Shown: positions 33,197-42,361 of the stretch, piece after piece
Position numbering within the stretch: the first letter of the stretch is position 1
How the letters are laid out: each line of letters begins with the position of its first letter
DNA from: Candidatus Kaistella beijingensis
Lineage (GTDB): Bacteria; Bacteroidota; Bacteroidia; Flavobacteriales; Weeksellaceae
DNA: 64,000 nucleotides
NCBI RefSeq assembly: GCF_020084865.1
Contig: NZ_CP071953.1
Location: forward strand, 1,984,001-2,048,000
Reading direction: 5' to 3'
Made by a program: the position numbers and the translations under genes
The notes under the pieces: generated by a model
What the model was told of the DNA's origin: nothing
The model's input: the letters and a program-made list of their open reading frames with translations, nothing else
Databases searched by the model: none

Positions 33197-33224
33197 GAAA
33201 AAAGCCCGAAATTTTCGAGCCTTT
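33197..33224 (-). terminator. Intrinsic terminator of gdhA
   Basis: On the minus strand AAGGCTCGAAA pairs with TTTCGGGCTT (one T-G) and is followed by T4. Confidence 0.78.
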
Positions 33225-33231
33225 TCTATTT

Positions 33232-34590
33232 TTATACCACTCCTTGAGCCAACATTGCTTCCGCGACCTTCACGAAACCTGCGATGTTTGCACCTTTTAC
33301 GTAGTTTACATATCCGTCTTCTTCAGTTCCGTAATCTTTGCACGCTTTGTGGATCCCAATCATGATTTCCTTTAAACGGGCATCAACTTCTTCGGAAGAC
33401 CAGTTCAATCGAATTGAATTTTGTGTCATTTCCAAACCGGAAGTTGCAACTCCACCCGCATTGGAAGCTTTTCCTGGAGAGAAAAGCACTTTGCTGTTTA
33501 GGAAATAATTAATCGCATCCAAAGTTGAAGGCATATTTGCAGCTTCTGTTACGCAGATCACTCCGTTTGCAACAAGAATTTTTGCGTCTTCAAGAAAGAG
33601 TTCGTTTTGTGTTGCAGCAGGAATCGCCACATCACATTTCACTTCCCACGGTCTTCTTCCCGGATAAAATTCTGCATTTGGATATTTCTTTCTGTAATCT
33701 TCCGCACGGTTGTTTCCGCTCGCTCTTAACTCTAATAAATAGTCGATTTTTTCACCGCTGATTCCCTCTTTATCGTAAATATATCCATCAGGACCAGAAA
33801 TCGTCACAACTTTTGCTCCAAGTTCTGTCGCTTTTTTCACAACTCCCCATGCAACATTTCCGAAACCTGAAACGGTAACTACTTTATCTTTAAAATCCTG
33901 TCCAATTGTTTTCAACATCTGTTCAGCGAAGTAAACAACGCCGTATCCAGTTGCTTCAGGACGAATTAACGAACCTCCGTAAGCCAAACCTTTTCCGGTT
34001 AAAACTCCCGTAAATTCATTTCTAATTTTTTTGTACTGCCCGAATAAATATCCGATTTCTTTTGCGCCAACTCCGATATCACCTGCAGGAACGTCGGTTT
34101 CTGGGCCGATGTGTTTGCAAAGTTCTGTCATAAAAGCTTGGCAAAACCTCATGATTTCCATGTCGGATTTTCCTTGCGGATCGAAATCCGAACCTCCTTT
34201 TCCGCCGCCCATCGGAAGAGTGGTTAAAGAATTTTTGAAAGTCTGTTCGAAAGCCAAAAATTTAAGAACAGATAAATTCACCGTTGGATGAAAACGAATT
34301 CCACCTTTGTATGGACCAATCGCCGAGTTCATTTGAATTCTGAAACCACGATTCACCTGGATTTCATTTTTGTCATCAACCCACGCAACCCTGAAAATTA
34401 TAGTTCGCTCTGGTTCCGACATTCTTTCCAAAAGTTTCATACCGTTATATTCTTTCTTGGTCGCGATGAAAGGTATTACAGTAACCGCAACTTCTTTTAC
34501 CGCTTGGAGAAACTCGGGTTCATTTGGGTTCTTGGCTTCGATTTTCGCAATAAATTCCTGAATTTTTTGCTCTACATTGTAATGTTCCAT
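33232..34590 (-). CDS. gdhA: NADP-specific glutamate dehydrogenase
   Basis: 452 residues, the hexameric bacterial GDH length. PMGGGKGGSDFDPQGKS includes the catalytic Lys; GGIRFHPTVN and the Rossmann segment TVSGFGNVAWG are also clear. NADP preference is inferred from similarity to the GdhA subgroup. Reductive amination of 2-oxoglutarate; with GSIII it covers ammonium assimilation at high and low ammonium. Confidence 0.96.
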   Translation of the reverse strand: MEHYNVEQKIQEFIAKIEAKNPNEPEFLQAVKEVAVTVIPFIATKKEYNGMKLLERMSEPERTIIFRVAWVDDKNEIQVNRGFRIQMNSAIGPYKGGIRFHPTVNLSVLKFLAFEQTFKNSLTTLPMGGGKGGSDFDPQGKSDMEIMRFCQAFMTELCKHIGPETDVPAGDIGVGAKEIGYLFGQYKKIRNEFTGVLTGKGLAYGGSLIRPEATGYGVVYFAEQMLKTIGQDFKDKVVTVSGFGNVAWGVVKKATELGAKVVTISGPDGYIYDKEGISGEKIDYLLELRASGNNRAEDYRKKYPNAEFYPGRRPWEVKCDVAIPAATQNELFLEDAKILVANGVICVTEAANMPSTLDAINYFLNSKVLFSPGKASNAGGVATSGLEMTQNSIRLNWSSEEVDARLKEIMIGIHKACKDYGTEEDGYVNYVKGANIAGFVKVAEAMLAQGVV

Positions 34591-34612
34591 AAAGGGTGAG
34601 TATTATTGATAA

Positions 34613-34620
34613 CAAATTTA
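34613..34620 (-). promoter_or_regulatory. -7 promoter element of gdhA
   Basis: TAAATTTG on the minus strand, 22 bases before the ATG. Confidence 0.66.
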
Positions 34621-34775
34621 ATTTTTTTTACAAATACTGCAAGTTTTTTTTTGCAATTTGCTAAAATTTTAACAAAAACACGTAATATTTTTATTAAATT
34701 GATAATTTTAACTTTAAAAATATGAATTCTTGAATGTTAACAGAATATCAATAAATTATTAAAAATTAAAAATTC

Positions 34776-35885
34776 CTAAAGTGCAAGATATTGTCTCCCA
34801 GAAAGCGCCTTCACAAAACCAGAAATTTCCAGTTGAAGCAAATCTGGCAAAATTTTGAAGGTGGGTAAATCTATTTTTCCAGCAATTTCGTCTAGAGATA
34901 AAGGTACGGCTTTGTCCAAGGAGTTCAAAATAATTTGCTGACTTTCCGGTAACTGAATTTTAATTTCCGAAGTTGGAAAAAGTTCGCCAATTTTGGAACT
35001 ATCTTTTTGAAAACCAAGCTGTTCTATAAGCGAAGATACTGTAGAAATGATTGCTGCTTTATTCTGAAAAATCAACTGATTGCAACCTTGGCTGTATTTG
35101 TCGGAAATTTTTCCGGGTAAAGCAAAAACTTCGCGATTGTAATTGCTGGCAAAAGTTGCCGTGCTGATTGAACCCCCTCCAAAAGCAGTTTCCACAACAA
35201 TTGTAGAGGGAGAAAGTCCTGCAATAACACGGTTTCTTTGAATGAAGTTCTCGCGGTCCGGTTTTTGGGACGTGTTGAATTCGGTGAACAAAACGCCGTT
35301 TTCTTCTAAAATTTTGTCAGAAAGCTTTCTGTTTTTTGTTGGATATAGCGTGTGAAAACCATGCGCCAAAACTGCAATGGTAGGAATGTTGTTTTTAAGC
35401 GACTCTTCATGAACTTCTGTATCAACACCTAAAGCAAGTCCGCTGACTGTGACTAAGTTTTTGTTTTTTACCGCTTCTAAAAAATCTTGGATAAAATGTT
35501 TTCCGTATGTCGTGACATTCCTTGTTCCTACGATGCTTATGGGTTTTAGAGAAGAATCTAAATCTCCTTTTTGATAAAGAATTGCAGGAGCATCATCACA
35601 TTCATTCAAAAATTTGGGCAAATGTCCAAGATGACGAAGGTTGATTTTGACATGGTGCTTTTCACAAAATTTGAGTTCTTTTTCTGCAAACTTCAAATGT
35701 TCATCGTTTCCGATTTCATGTGAAATTTTTTTGCCGATGCCGTAAATGTTTCTTAATCCCGATTTAGAAAGCAACCAAACTTCCTTTGCAGAACCTATTT
35801 CACTAACCAGTTTCCGGAAGATAATATCGCCAACTAAAGGGCAATGGCGAAGCGCGATGGTATAAAGGGTTTCTTCGGAAAACAT
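34776..35885 (-). CDS. dprA: DNA-processing protein DprA
   Basis: 369 residues from ATG 35885; the TTG at 35900 lies inside the -7 element. The DprA Rossmann-like core contains ISIVGTRNVTTYG, TVSGLALGVDTEVHEE and VVETAFGGGS; the C-terminal 65 residues form a winged-helix tail. DprA loads RecA on incoming single strands during natural transformation. comM, also linked to transformation, is at 38.3 kb. Confidence 0.95.
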   Translation of the reverse strand: MFSEETLYTIALRHCPLVGDIIFRKLVSEIGSAKEVWLLSKSGLRNIYGIGKKISHEIGNDEHLKFAEKELKFCEKHHVKINLRHLGHLPKFLNECDDAPAILYQKGDLDSSLKPISIVGTRNVTTYGKHFIQDFLEAVKNKNLVTVSGLALGVDTEVHEESLKNNIPTIAVLAHGFHTLYPTKNRKLSDKILEENGVLFTEFNTSQKPDRENFIQRNRVIAGLSPSTIVVETAFGGGSISTATFASNYNREVFALPGKISDKYSQGCNQLIFQNKAAIISTVSSLIEQLGFQKDSSKIGELFPTSEIKIQLPESQQIILNSLDKAVPLSLDEIAGKIDLPTFKILPDLLQLEISGFVKALSGRQYLAL

Positions 35886-35897
35886 GGTTATTTTTTT

Positions 35898-35905
35898 CAA
35901 ATTTA
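35898..35905 (-). promoter_or_regulatory. -7 promoter element of dprA
   Basis: TAAATTTG on the minus strand, 12 bases before ATG 35885. Confidence 0.65.
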
Positions 35906-35934
35906 TTGAAAAAAATTCATTTCATTAGAATCAT

Positions 35935-36720
35935 TTAAGGAAGTTCAGAATATCCGTTTTTGCGAAGTTCATCCAGTCTTTCCCAAACATTGTCCTTCTT
36001 TTTGTACGGCAGTTCCTGAAAATCTTCTGGATGCGCTTCTCGGTATTCCTGCCAAAGTTTGTCGTCTTTTTCGTTGTAATAATTAGGGTATTCCCAGATG
36101 AATTTTTGCTTTTCTTCGCCTGTTTTTCTAAAGATAAACGCCATCATTACGCCAATCACAGCGCCGGAAAGATGCGACTGCCATGAAATTCTGCTCGGTG
36201 TTTCAAGGGTTGAGAAAAGTTCTTCCGGCATCATTCCCCAAACCAATCCCCCATAATAAAGTGCGACCACCATTGAAACGGTGAGTAACTTCATGTTCCA
36301 GCGAAAAACGCCGCTGAAGAATAGGAAAAACGCGAGGACATACACAATTCCACTTGCGCCAATTATGCAGACATAATTATAGTCGCCTGTAAAAACATCA
36401 ATCGGAGGAAGCAGCCAAACAAGAAGTCCGGTGAGAATCCAACCCAAAAAGAAAACCTTTTTAGCAATGAAAGGATAAAATTGAAACAGTAAAAAGATTA
36501 AAACAAAAATGGGAACGGAATTGCTGAAAATATGTTCCGTGTTTCCGTGAAGGAAAGGCGAAAAAATCACCCCTTTCAAACCTGAAGGAACGAGTGGAAT
36601 AATGGCACCGTTGCAACCTTCAAGCAAACCGATGTTCTGTGCCAAAAAACCAAGCCACATCAAGGAAACCATGATGGCTGCGTAGATTACCGCTTTATAA
36701 TTTAGGGCTTGTTTGAACAT
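35935..36720 (-). CDS. Rhomboid-family intramembrane serine protease
   Basis: 261 residues, about six transmembrane segments. HGNTEHIFSNS has the conserved His/Asn of the oxyanion region, GASG carries the nucleophile Ser123, and SHLSG the catalytic His183. The last 60 residues are a charged cytoplasmic tail (EYPNYYNEKDDKLW, ending YSELP). Substrates unknown. Confidence 0.93.
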   Translation of the reverse strand: MFKQALNYKAVIYAAIMVSLMWLGFLAQNIGLLEGCNGAIIPLVPSGLKGVIFSPFLHGNTEHIFSNSVPIFVLIFLLFQFYPFIAKKVFFLGWILTGLLVWLLPPIDVFTGDYNYVCIIGASGIVYVLAFFLFFSGVFRWNMKLLTVSMVVALYYGGLVWGMMPEELFSTLETPSRISWQSHLSGAVIGVMMAFIFRKTGEEKQKFIWEYPNYYNEKDDKLWQEYREAHPEDFQELPYKKKDNVWERLDELRKNGYSELP

Positions 36721-36858
36721 AATTTCTTTTTCAGCGAAAATGCAGCCAAATCAATATTTAAGTAAATATGGCTATTTCTTTTTGAAAATCTATAAAAAAT
36801 GCAGACAAAAAGTAATAAAAGTTCAATATCCATGTTTTTATATTTTTTGTGATTGTCT

Positions 36859-36866
36859 TAAATTTG
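36859..36866 (+). promoter_or_regulatory. -7 promoter element of the DUF3078 gene
   Basis: TAAATTTG followed by C, five bases before ATG 36872; supports that start over the longer frame from 36713. Confidence 0.65.
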
Positions 36867-36871
36867 CAGCT

Positions 36872-37981
36872 ATGAGAAAAATTTGGGTTTTTGTTTTAAG
36901 CTTTATTTCTGTACTTTCTTTCTCGCAGATCAGAAATGATGTTCAAAAACAAATAGATTCAATTTCGCAAAGCAAATGGAATTCGATTGCTCTTGATCTG
37001 GACAGCTTGGCAAATCCAAAACTAATCAATCTTGAAGCGCATTTCAAAGACACGATTGTGATTCATGATAAGGTTGTGATTGCGAATATTACGGGCGAAA
37101 TTCCGGTTACGCCTTATAATATTCTGAAAAAGAATGACGTCATCAAATGGTTTTACTACGGGCAACATAATTTGGTTTTTAACCAGTCATCATTTTCCAA
37201 TTGGAATTCGGGAGGGAATAACAGTATCGGCGTCATCGGGAAAATCAACTATAATTTGACGTATAAAAATGGGAAGCATTTTCTTGACAATACGCTGAAA
37301 TTAGGCTACGGTTTTGTTTCGTCCCGTGGTGAAGCAGCCCGAAAAACCGAAGACTACATCAACCTCATGTCGAACTACGGTTATGATATTGGGAAGAACT
37401 TCTATCTTTCTACAGGTTTTCAATTTTTATCCCAATTTGCGCCGGGATACAATTATTCTTTAACGCCGGATCCAAGTTATGACGACCGCGTTTCCCGATT
37501 TATGGCACCGGGTTATTTGAATGTCGGAGTCGGTGTTTCGTATAATCCGAGTGAAAATTTTCAGGTGATTTTTCGCCCAATCAATGGTAAATTTACCTTA
37601 GTGATGGATCCTCATTTACAATATGCGGGGAAATATGGTTTGGAGCAAGACGGACAAAATGTAAAAGCGGATTTGGGAGCGTTACTGAATATTCTTTACC
37701 GGTTAAAAATTTATGAAAACATTAATTTCACCAATCAGGTTAATTTTTTCAGCAGCTACATTGATCATCCCGAACGGATCGATGTGTCTTACAACGGGAC
37801 TTTGGACATCAGATTCAATAAATTTATTTCTGCGGTGGTGAGTTTCGATTTGCTTTATGACCATGACCAATTGCAGAAGCTTCAAATGAAGCAGACTTTA
37901 GGAATTGGTTTCTCTTACAACCTCGGTTTTGAGAACAAAGAAAAAAACAAGAAACTTATTAAGCCTTTCATTGTAAATTAG
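36872..37981 (+). CDS. DUF3078 family outer-membrane-type protein
   Basis: 369 residues from ATG 36872 (MRKIWVFVLSFISVLSFSQ signal). From about residue 85 (WFYYGQHNLVFNQSSFSNWN, SGGNNSIGVIGKINY) it is a DUF3078 domain of alternating beta strands, likely an outer-membrane barrel. The ending YNLGFENKEKNKKLIKPF is not a classic C-terminal strand. Function unknown. A broken 3' paralogue follows directly. Confidence 0.88.
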   Translation: MRKIWVFVLSFISVLSFSQIRNDVQKQIDSISQSKWNSIALDLDSLANPKLINLEAHFKDTIVIHDKVVIANITGEIPVTPYNILKKNDVIKWFYYGQHNLVFNQSSFSNWNSGGNNSIGVIGKINYNLTYKNGKHFLDNTLKLGYGFVSSRGEAARKTEDYINLMSNYGYDIGKNFYLSTGFQFLSQFAPGYNYSLTPDPSYDDRVSRFMAPGYLNVGVGVSYNPSENFQVIFRPINGKFTLVMDPHLQYAGKYGLEQDGQNVKADLGALLNILYRLKIYENINFTNQVNFFSSYIDHPERIDVSYNGTLDIRFNKFISAVVSFDLLYDHDQLQKLQMKQTLGIGFSYNLGFENKEKNKKLIKPFIVN

Positions 37982-37996
37982 CTAAAAAAATAATTG

Positions 37997-38259
37997 ATGG
38001 AAAATGTAACTTTGGTCAACACTGCTTCAGTTTTCTCAAATTATTTGGATCACCTGGAAAGATTGGTTCTTTCTTATGGAGGGGTTTTAAACATGAAAAT
38101 CAACAAATATGTTTCTTCTGTGATTACATTGGATTTGTTGTACGATCACAAGCAAATCTGGAAAACGCAGGTTAAGCAAACTTTGGGTGTTGCTTCGCTT
38201 ATAATATTAACAACGGTATAAAACGTTCTGATAATAAGAGCAACCAGACTTGGAAATAA
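37997..38259 (+). pseudogene. Truncated, frameshifted DUF3078 paralogue fragment
   Basis: Starts 16 bases after the intact gene. MENVTLVNTASVFSNYLDH, ERLVLSYGG and LDLLYDHKQIWKTQVKQTLG align with the last quarter of the intact protein (ENINFTNQVNFFSSYIDH, ERIDVSYNG, FDLLYDHDQLQKLQMKQTLG). At about 38195 one T appears lost: the next frame continues as YNINNGIKRSDNKSNQTWK and stops at 38257-38259. The upstream three quarters are absent, so it is a 3' partial duplicate. Confidence 0.8.
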
Positions 38260-38283
38260 ATTTTCAATAAAAATTAAAAAATT

Positions 38284-38311
38284 TGCCACTTCATATTTGA
38301 GGTGGCATTTT
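38284..38311. terminator. Bidirectional terminator between DUF3078 fragment and comM
   Basis: TGCCACTTC pairs with GAGGTGGCA (one T-G), followed by TTTTG on + and by AATTTTTTAATTTTT on the minus strand. Confidence 0.8.
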
Positions 38312-38313
38312 GT

Positions 38314-39849
38314 TTATACATTCCAAAACTCCCGATCCAAGCTTCTATATTGAATGGCTTCCGAAATATGGGCAGAACTGAGGTTTTCAGCTTCCTCTAA
38401 ATCTGCGATGGTTCTTGCGACTTTCAGAATTCGATCATAAGCTCTCGCTGAAAGATTGAGTTTTTCCATGGCGTTTTTAATGAGATTTTGTGAATCTTCG
38501 GTAAGTTCGCAGTACTTTTCAATGTCTTTCGGTCCCATTTGAGCATTGTAATGAATTTCGAAATCCTCATATCTTTTCGACTGAATTTCTCTTGCCTTTA
38601 AAACGCGGGTTCTAATTTCATCACTCGATTCGCCTTTTCTTTTATCGGAAAGCTGTTCGAATTCTACTTTCTGAACCTCAATGTGAATATCAATTCTGTC
38701 GAGAAGCGGTCCGGAAAGTTTGTTCATGTAACGCTGCATTTCAATTTGTGAGGAAGTATTATTGGGATCGTCGGGGAAATATCCGCTTGGACTTGGATTC
38801 ATACTTGCGACCAACATGAAACTTGCAGGATAATTTACGGTAAATTTTGCCCGGGAAATAGTGACTTCTCGATCTTCCAAAGGTTGACGCATTACTTCTA
38901 GAACGGTTCTTTTAAATTCGGGCATTTCGTCCAAAAACAAAACGCCGTTATGAGCCAGAGAAATTTCTCCAGGTTGCGGATAACTTCCGCCTCCAACGAG
39001 TGCGACATCCGAAATGGTGTGATGTGGACTTCTAAAGGGACGAACGGTCATCAAAGAAGTTTCCGTCCCGATTTTTCCTGCCACAGAATGAATTTTTGTG
39101 GTTTCTAGAGCTTCCTTTAAAGTTAAGGGCGGCAAAATACTGGGAACTCTTTTTGCCAACATGGTTTTTCCACTTCCGGGAGGGCCGATTAAAATGATAT
39201 TGTGACCACCTGCAGCAGCGACTTCCATTGCTCGTTTTGCGGTTTCTTGTCCTTTGACTTCAGAAAAATCGGTGGAAAAGAAATTAATTTTTTCCTGGAA
39301 TTCTTTTCGAGTATCAATAGTAGTTCTTTCTAAAGGAATCCCATTATTAAAGAAATCGATGACTTCCTTGATGTTTTCAATCCCATAAACTTCTAGCTGA
39401 TCAACGATTGCAGCTTCACGAATGTTTTGTTTCGGTAAAATTATTCCTTTGAAACCTTCTTCCCTCGCTTTGATGGCAATTGGCAAAACACCTTTTATGG
39501 GAAGCAAACCTCCGTCCAAAGAAAGTTCGCCCATGATGACATAATCGCCGATGTTTTCCGCTTTAATTTGTTCGGATGCCACAAGAATACCTAAAGCAAT
39601 GCTCAAATCATAGGCAGTTCCCTCTTTACGAATATCGGCAGGAGCCATGTTGATGGTCACTTTTTTTCCGGGGATTTTGAAGCCTTGGTTTTTTAACGCT
39701 GCTGAAATTCTGTAGCTGCTTTCTTTAATCGCACTATCTGGAAGTCCGACCACATGATAACCAACACCGGAAGTATCCACATTGACTTCAATGGTAATGG
39801 TTTGCGCAGAAACGCCGTGGATAGCACTCCCGTAAATTTTGACTAACAT
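38314..39849 (-). CDS. comM: YifB/ComM-family AAA+ ATPase (Mg chelatase-like)
   Basis: 511 residues. N-terminal Lon-substrate-like domain (HVVGLPDSAIKESSYRI), then the AAA+ core with GPPGSGKTMLAKR (Walker A near residue 221), NGVLFLDEMPEF (Walker B) and a C-terminal Mg-chelatase lid (LNLSARAYDRILKVARTIAD). ComM is a branch-migration helicase that aids integration of transforming DNA. Confidence 0.93.
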   Translation of the reverse strand: MLVKIYGSAIHGVSAQTITIEVNVDTSGVGYHVVGLPDSAIKESSYRISAALKNQGFKIPGKKVTINMAPADIRKEGTAYDLSIALGILVASEQIKAENIGDYVIMGELSLDGGLLPIKGVLPIAIKAREEGFKGIILPKQNIREAAIVDQLEVYGIENIKEVIDFFNNGIPLERTTIDTRKEFQEKINFFSTDFSEVKGQETAKRAMEVAAAGGHNIILIGPPGSGKTMLAKRVPSILPPLTLKEALETTKIHSVAGKIGTETSLMTVRPFRSPHHTISDVALVGGGSYPQPGEISLAHNGVLFLDEMPEFKRTVLEVMRQPLEDREVTISRAKFTVNYPASFMLVASMNPSPSGYFPDDPNNTSSQIEMQRYMNKLSGPLLDRIDIHIEVQKVEFEQLSDKRKGESSDEIRTRVLKAREIQSKRYEDFEIHYNAQMGPKDIEKYCELTEDSQNLIKNAMEKLNLSARAYDRILKVARTIADLEEAENLSSAHISEAIQYRSLDREFWNV

Positions 39850-39925
39850 GATTCGTGTTTTGAGTAAAATTAGGAAAAATTACTGAATGTTGTCGAAAAA
39901 ATTGGAAGAGTCTTTAGGTACATAA

Positions 39926-39956
39926 CAAAAAAATCTCCCAGTTTCCTGAAAGATTT
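39926..39956 (-). terminator. Terminator downstream of tRNA-Val
   Basis: On the minus strand AAATCTTTCAG pairs with CTGGGAGATTT (two T-G wobbles) around a GAAA loop, followed by T run. Confidence 0.82.
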
Positions 39957-39964
39957 TTGTTTTG

Positions 39965-40039
39965 TGGGTCCTGAGGGATTCGAACCCCCGACCCTCTGGG
40001 TGTAAACCAGATGCTCTGAACCAACTGAGCTAAGAACCC
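39965..40039 (-). tRNA. tRNA-Val (anticodon UAC)
   Basis: 75 bases without encoded CCA. Acceptor arms GGGTTCT and AGGACCC with discriminator A, D arm GCTC/GAGC, anticodon stem TCTGG/CCAGA with loop TTTACAC, T arm CCCTC-type stem with loop TTCGAAT. Anticodon TAC is at 40002-40004 (complement). It lies 49 bases after folC, same strand. Confidence 0.97.
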
Positions 40040-40088
40040 GATCAATTTGATTTTTCAAATTTTCGTTCGGCAAATATACGAGGTTTTT

Positions 40089-41327
40089 TTATTTCTGCAA
40101 ATTTTTTTCTAAAAATTCTCCCACGACAAAGTTGCTTCCACCGATGAAAATCATTTCACCATCTCTAACATTCTGTATTGCAGAAAGATATCCTGAATTG
40201 ACGTCTTGAAAAATTTTATAATTTATTTTTGATTTTTTCAGCAATTCTTCATACTCCAACGGATTTCTGCCACGATTGATAGACGGTTTTACAAAATAAT
40301 AAGTAGCTTTTTCAGGTAGAATCCTCAATACCTCATCGATTTTCTTATCATTAACAAAGCCTAAAACAATATGCTTAAATTTTGGAATCTCATTCAGTTG
40401 TGAAAAAACCATTTCCAATCCCGCTTGATTATGTGCGGTGTCGCAAATTGTTAAAGGATTATCTGAAAACTCAAACCACCGACCAATGAAGTTAGTGTTT
40501 TTATGGACGTTCATCAATCCTGTTTCAATATTCTTTTCAGAAATCTTTAAACCTAATTTTTGTAACTCATTGACCAGGGCCAGAACAACACGAATGTTTT
40601 TTTCTTGGTAGTTTCCTAGTAAATCAGACCTTAAATCGGTTTTTATTAAAGTAGCATCTAAAAATTTGGAATGAAGCTTCTCCGCTTTTTCTTTAATGAT
40701 TTTTTTTACGAGGTCATTCTCGTCGCCTGAAATAATCGGAGTTTTTTCTTTGATGATCCCCGCTTTTTCTACTGCGATTTGTGCAATAGTGTCGCCCAAA
40801 ATATTTTGATGGTCCAGCTGAACATTCGTAATCGCAGAAACCAAAGGTTTGATAATGTTTGTGGAATCCAGTCTTCCGCCTAAACCAACTTCAATTATCG
40901 CATAATCAACTTTTTGCTGATAAAAGTACTCGAACGCCATAATCGTGGTGAATTCGAAAAAAGACGGACGAATTTCTCCCGGTAAATTTTTTAATTTCTG
41001 AATGAAATGATAGACAAATTCCTTGTCGCAATTTTCCCCATCCACCTTAATCCTTTCCGTGAAATCGATTAAATGTGGGGAATTGTAGAGACCGATTTTA
41101 TAACCGCACTCCTGCAAAACCGAAGCGAGCATATTGCTTGTAGAGCCTTTTCCGTTCGTTCCACCGATATGAATGGTTTTGATTTTATCTTGTGGATTTC
41201 CGAAAAATTCGCATAGTTTTTTGATGTTGTCAAGTCCTGGTTTGTACGCTTTTTGTCCGTCGATTTGATAATTCGGCATCTGTACGAACAGCCATTCGAT
41301 TGCTTCCTGATACTGCTGATTTGTCAT
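40089..41327 (-). CDS. folC: Folylpolyglutamate synthase/dihydrofolate synthase
   Basis: 412 residues. Mur-ligase fold: HIGGTNGKGSTSNMLASV (P-loop near residue 54), SPHLIDFTERIKVDG, VGLGGRLDSTN and the C-terminal domain entry DTAHNQAGLE. Adds glutamate to folates and makes dihydrofolate from dihydropteroate. Confidence 0.94.
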   Translation of the reverse strand: MTNQQYQEAIEWLFVQMPNYQIDGQKAYKPGLDNIKKLCEFFGNPQDKIKTIHIGGTNGKGSTSNMLASVLQECGYKIGLYNSPHLIDFTERIKVDGENCDKEFVYHFIQKLKNLPGEIRPSFFEFTTIMAFEYFYQQKVDYAIIEVGLGGRLDSTNIIKPLVSAITNVQLDHQNILGDTIAQIAVEKAGIIKEKTPIISGDENDLVKKIIKEKAEKLHSKFLDATLIKTDLRSDLLGNYQEKNIRVVLALVNELQKLGLKISEKNIETGLMNVHKNTNFIGRWFEFSDNPLTICDTAHNQAGLEMVFSQLNEIPKFKHIVLGFVNDKKIDEVLRILPEKATYYFVKPSINRGRNPLEYEELLKKSKINYKIFQDVNSGYLSAIQNVRDGEMIFIGGSNFVVGEFLEKNLQK

Positions 41328-41394
41328 GACGCAAAATTCTTAAAACTTTTTGGAATTTTGATTTTTTTTTGAATCTACAATTTTTGGAGAACTA

Positions 41395-41411
41395 TTAGGT
41401 TTCGGAAACCT
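41395..41411. repeat. Short hairpin between tonB and folC
   Basis: TAGGTTT / AAACCTA with loop CGG in the 146-bp gap. No T run follows on either strand. Resembles AACCTA-type dispersed repeats of the group; not certain. Confidence 0.35.
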
Positions 41412-41473
41412 ATAAGGTCCAAATTTTGTAAAAAAAATAAACTTGTTGTAGAAATTAAAAAAATCCTATCAAA

Positions 41474-42361
41474 TTAAAAAGTAATGCGATAAGTCCCGGT
41501 TGAGGAAGTATTCGCTTTTTCCGCCTTCACATACCTTTTCACCCATTCCACCGAAGTTGTTGCCACACAATTATCGGATATTCCGCCCGAACGACGCGCA
41601 GAAATCACATTTCCGGCTTTATCTACCGTGTATGAAATGTTAATGGTTCCGCTTGCAGAACAGTTGTGCGAAGGTTGAGCACCGCCTCTCCCCATGGTTC
41701 CGGGAATAAAACCGATTAATTTTCGGTCAACTCCGATTTTGCTGTCGCCGTTTCCATCGCCTCCCAATGGATCTCCCGTGTTTCCTGTTGTCCCATTGGT
41801 TCCTTGAGTACCGGTTTTGGTTCCTCGCCCTTTAATTAAATTTCCAATTGCGGCAGTTCCTTTTCCATCACCGGTCCCAGTTTTTGAATTGGGTGTTGCT
41901 GCTTTTGTTGCGGCAGCTTTAGTAGAAATTGTTTTTGTAGGTGTTTTTTCCGTTGCTTTGGATGCGGTTTTTGTTTCTGTTTTGGTAACGTTTTCGACTT
42001 TTGGTGCGGAAGCTTTACTGTTGTTTCCTGTTAAGATTTTCTCTTTTACAGGTTTTGCAGGTTCAGCTACAGGTTCAGGTTTTGATTCCTTCACTTCTTC
42101 TTTAACGGGTTCCGGAACAGTAACTTCACTATTTGCAGCCAAGCTTCCTTCCTGTGTTGCGGGTTCTTCTAAATCAGCTCCGTTTTGATTGTCACCGAAA
42201 TTGATGAGCATCGTGGTAATCTGTTCAGGTTTTTGGATGGTTTTTGTGAAAGTGTAGAAAAAAATCAGCAAAAAAACCAACAATGAAGCCAGAAAAGTAA
42301 TTATCGCACTTTTCGTTTTGTCTTTTCGTTCGTTTCTGATATGCTGTGCTGCGTAATCCAT
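41474..42361 (-). CDS. tonB: Energy transducer TonB
   Basis: 295 residues: a cytosolic N-terminus, one transmembrane anchor (residues about 20-40), a long Pro/Glu/Lys then Thr/Ala/Lys low-complexity linker (residues 60-165), a Gly/Thr/Asn stretch, and the C-terminal TonB domain (ASGTINISYTVDKAGNVISA, then STGTYRITF). Two Cys in the C-terminal domain (HNCSASG, DNCVATT) could form a disulphide. It couples the ExbBD motor to outer-membrane receptors. Starts on the last base of exbD. Confidence 0.88.
   Translation of the reverse strand: MDYAAQHIRNERKDKTKSAIITFLASLLVFLLIFFYTFTKTIQKPEQITTMLINFGDNQNGADLEEPATQEGSLAANSEVTVPEPVKEEVKESKPEPVAEPAKPVKEKILTGNNSKASAPKVENVTKTETKTASKATEKTPTKTISTKAAATKAATPNSKTGTGDGKGTAAIGNLIKGRGTKTGTQGTNGTTGNTGDPLGGDGNGDSKIGVDRKLIGFIPGTMGRGGAQPSHNCSASGTINISYTVDKAGNVISARRSGGISDNCVATTSVEWVKRYVKAEKANTSSTGTYRITF

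Noticed and set aside
39870..40073. 67-residue minus-strand frame across the tRNA
   Set aside because: It translates the tRNA-Val gene and its flanks (classic SSVGSEHLVYTQRVGGSNPS artefact).
41817..42188. 123-residue + strand frame
   Set aside because: Mirror of the tonB low-complexity linker; shadow.
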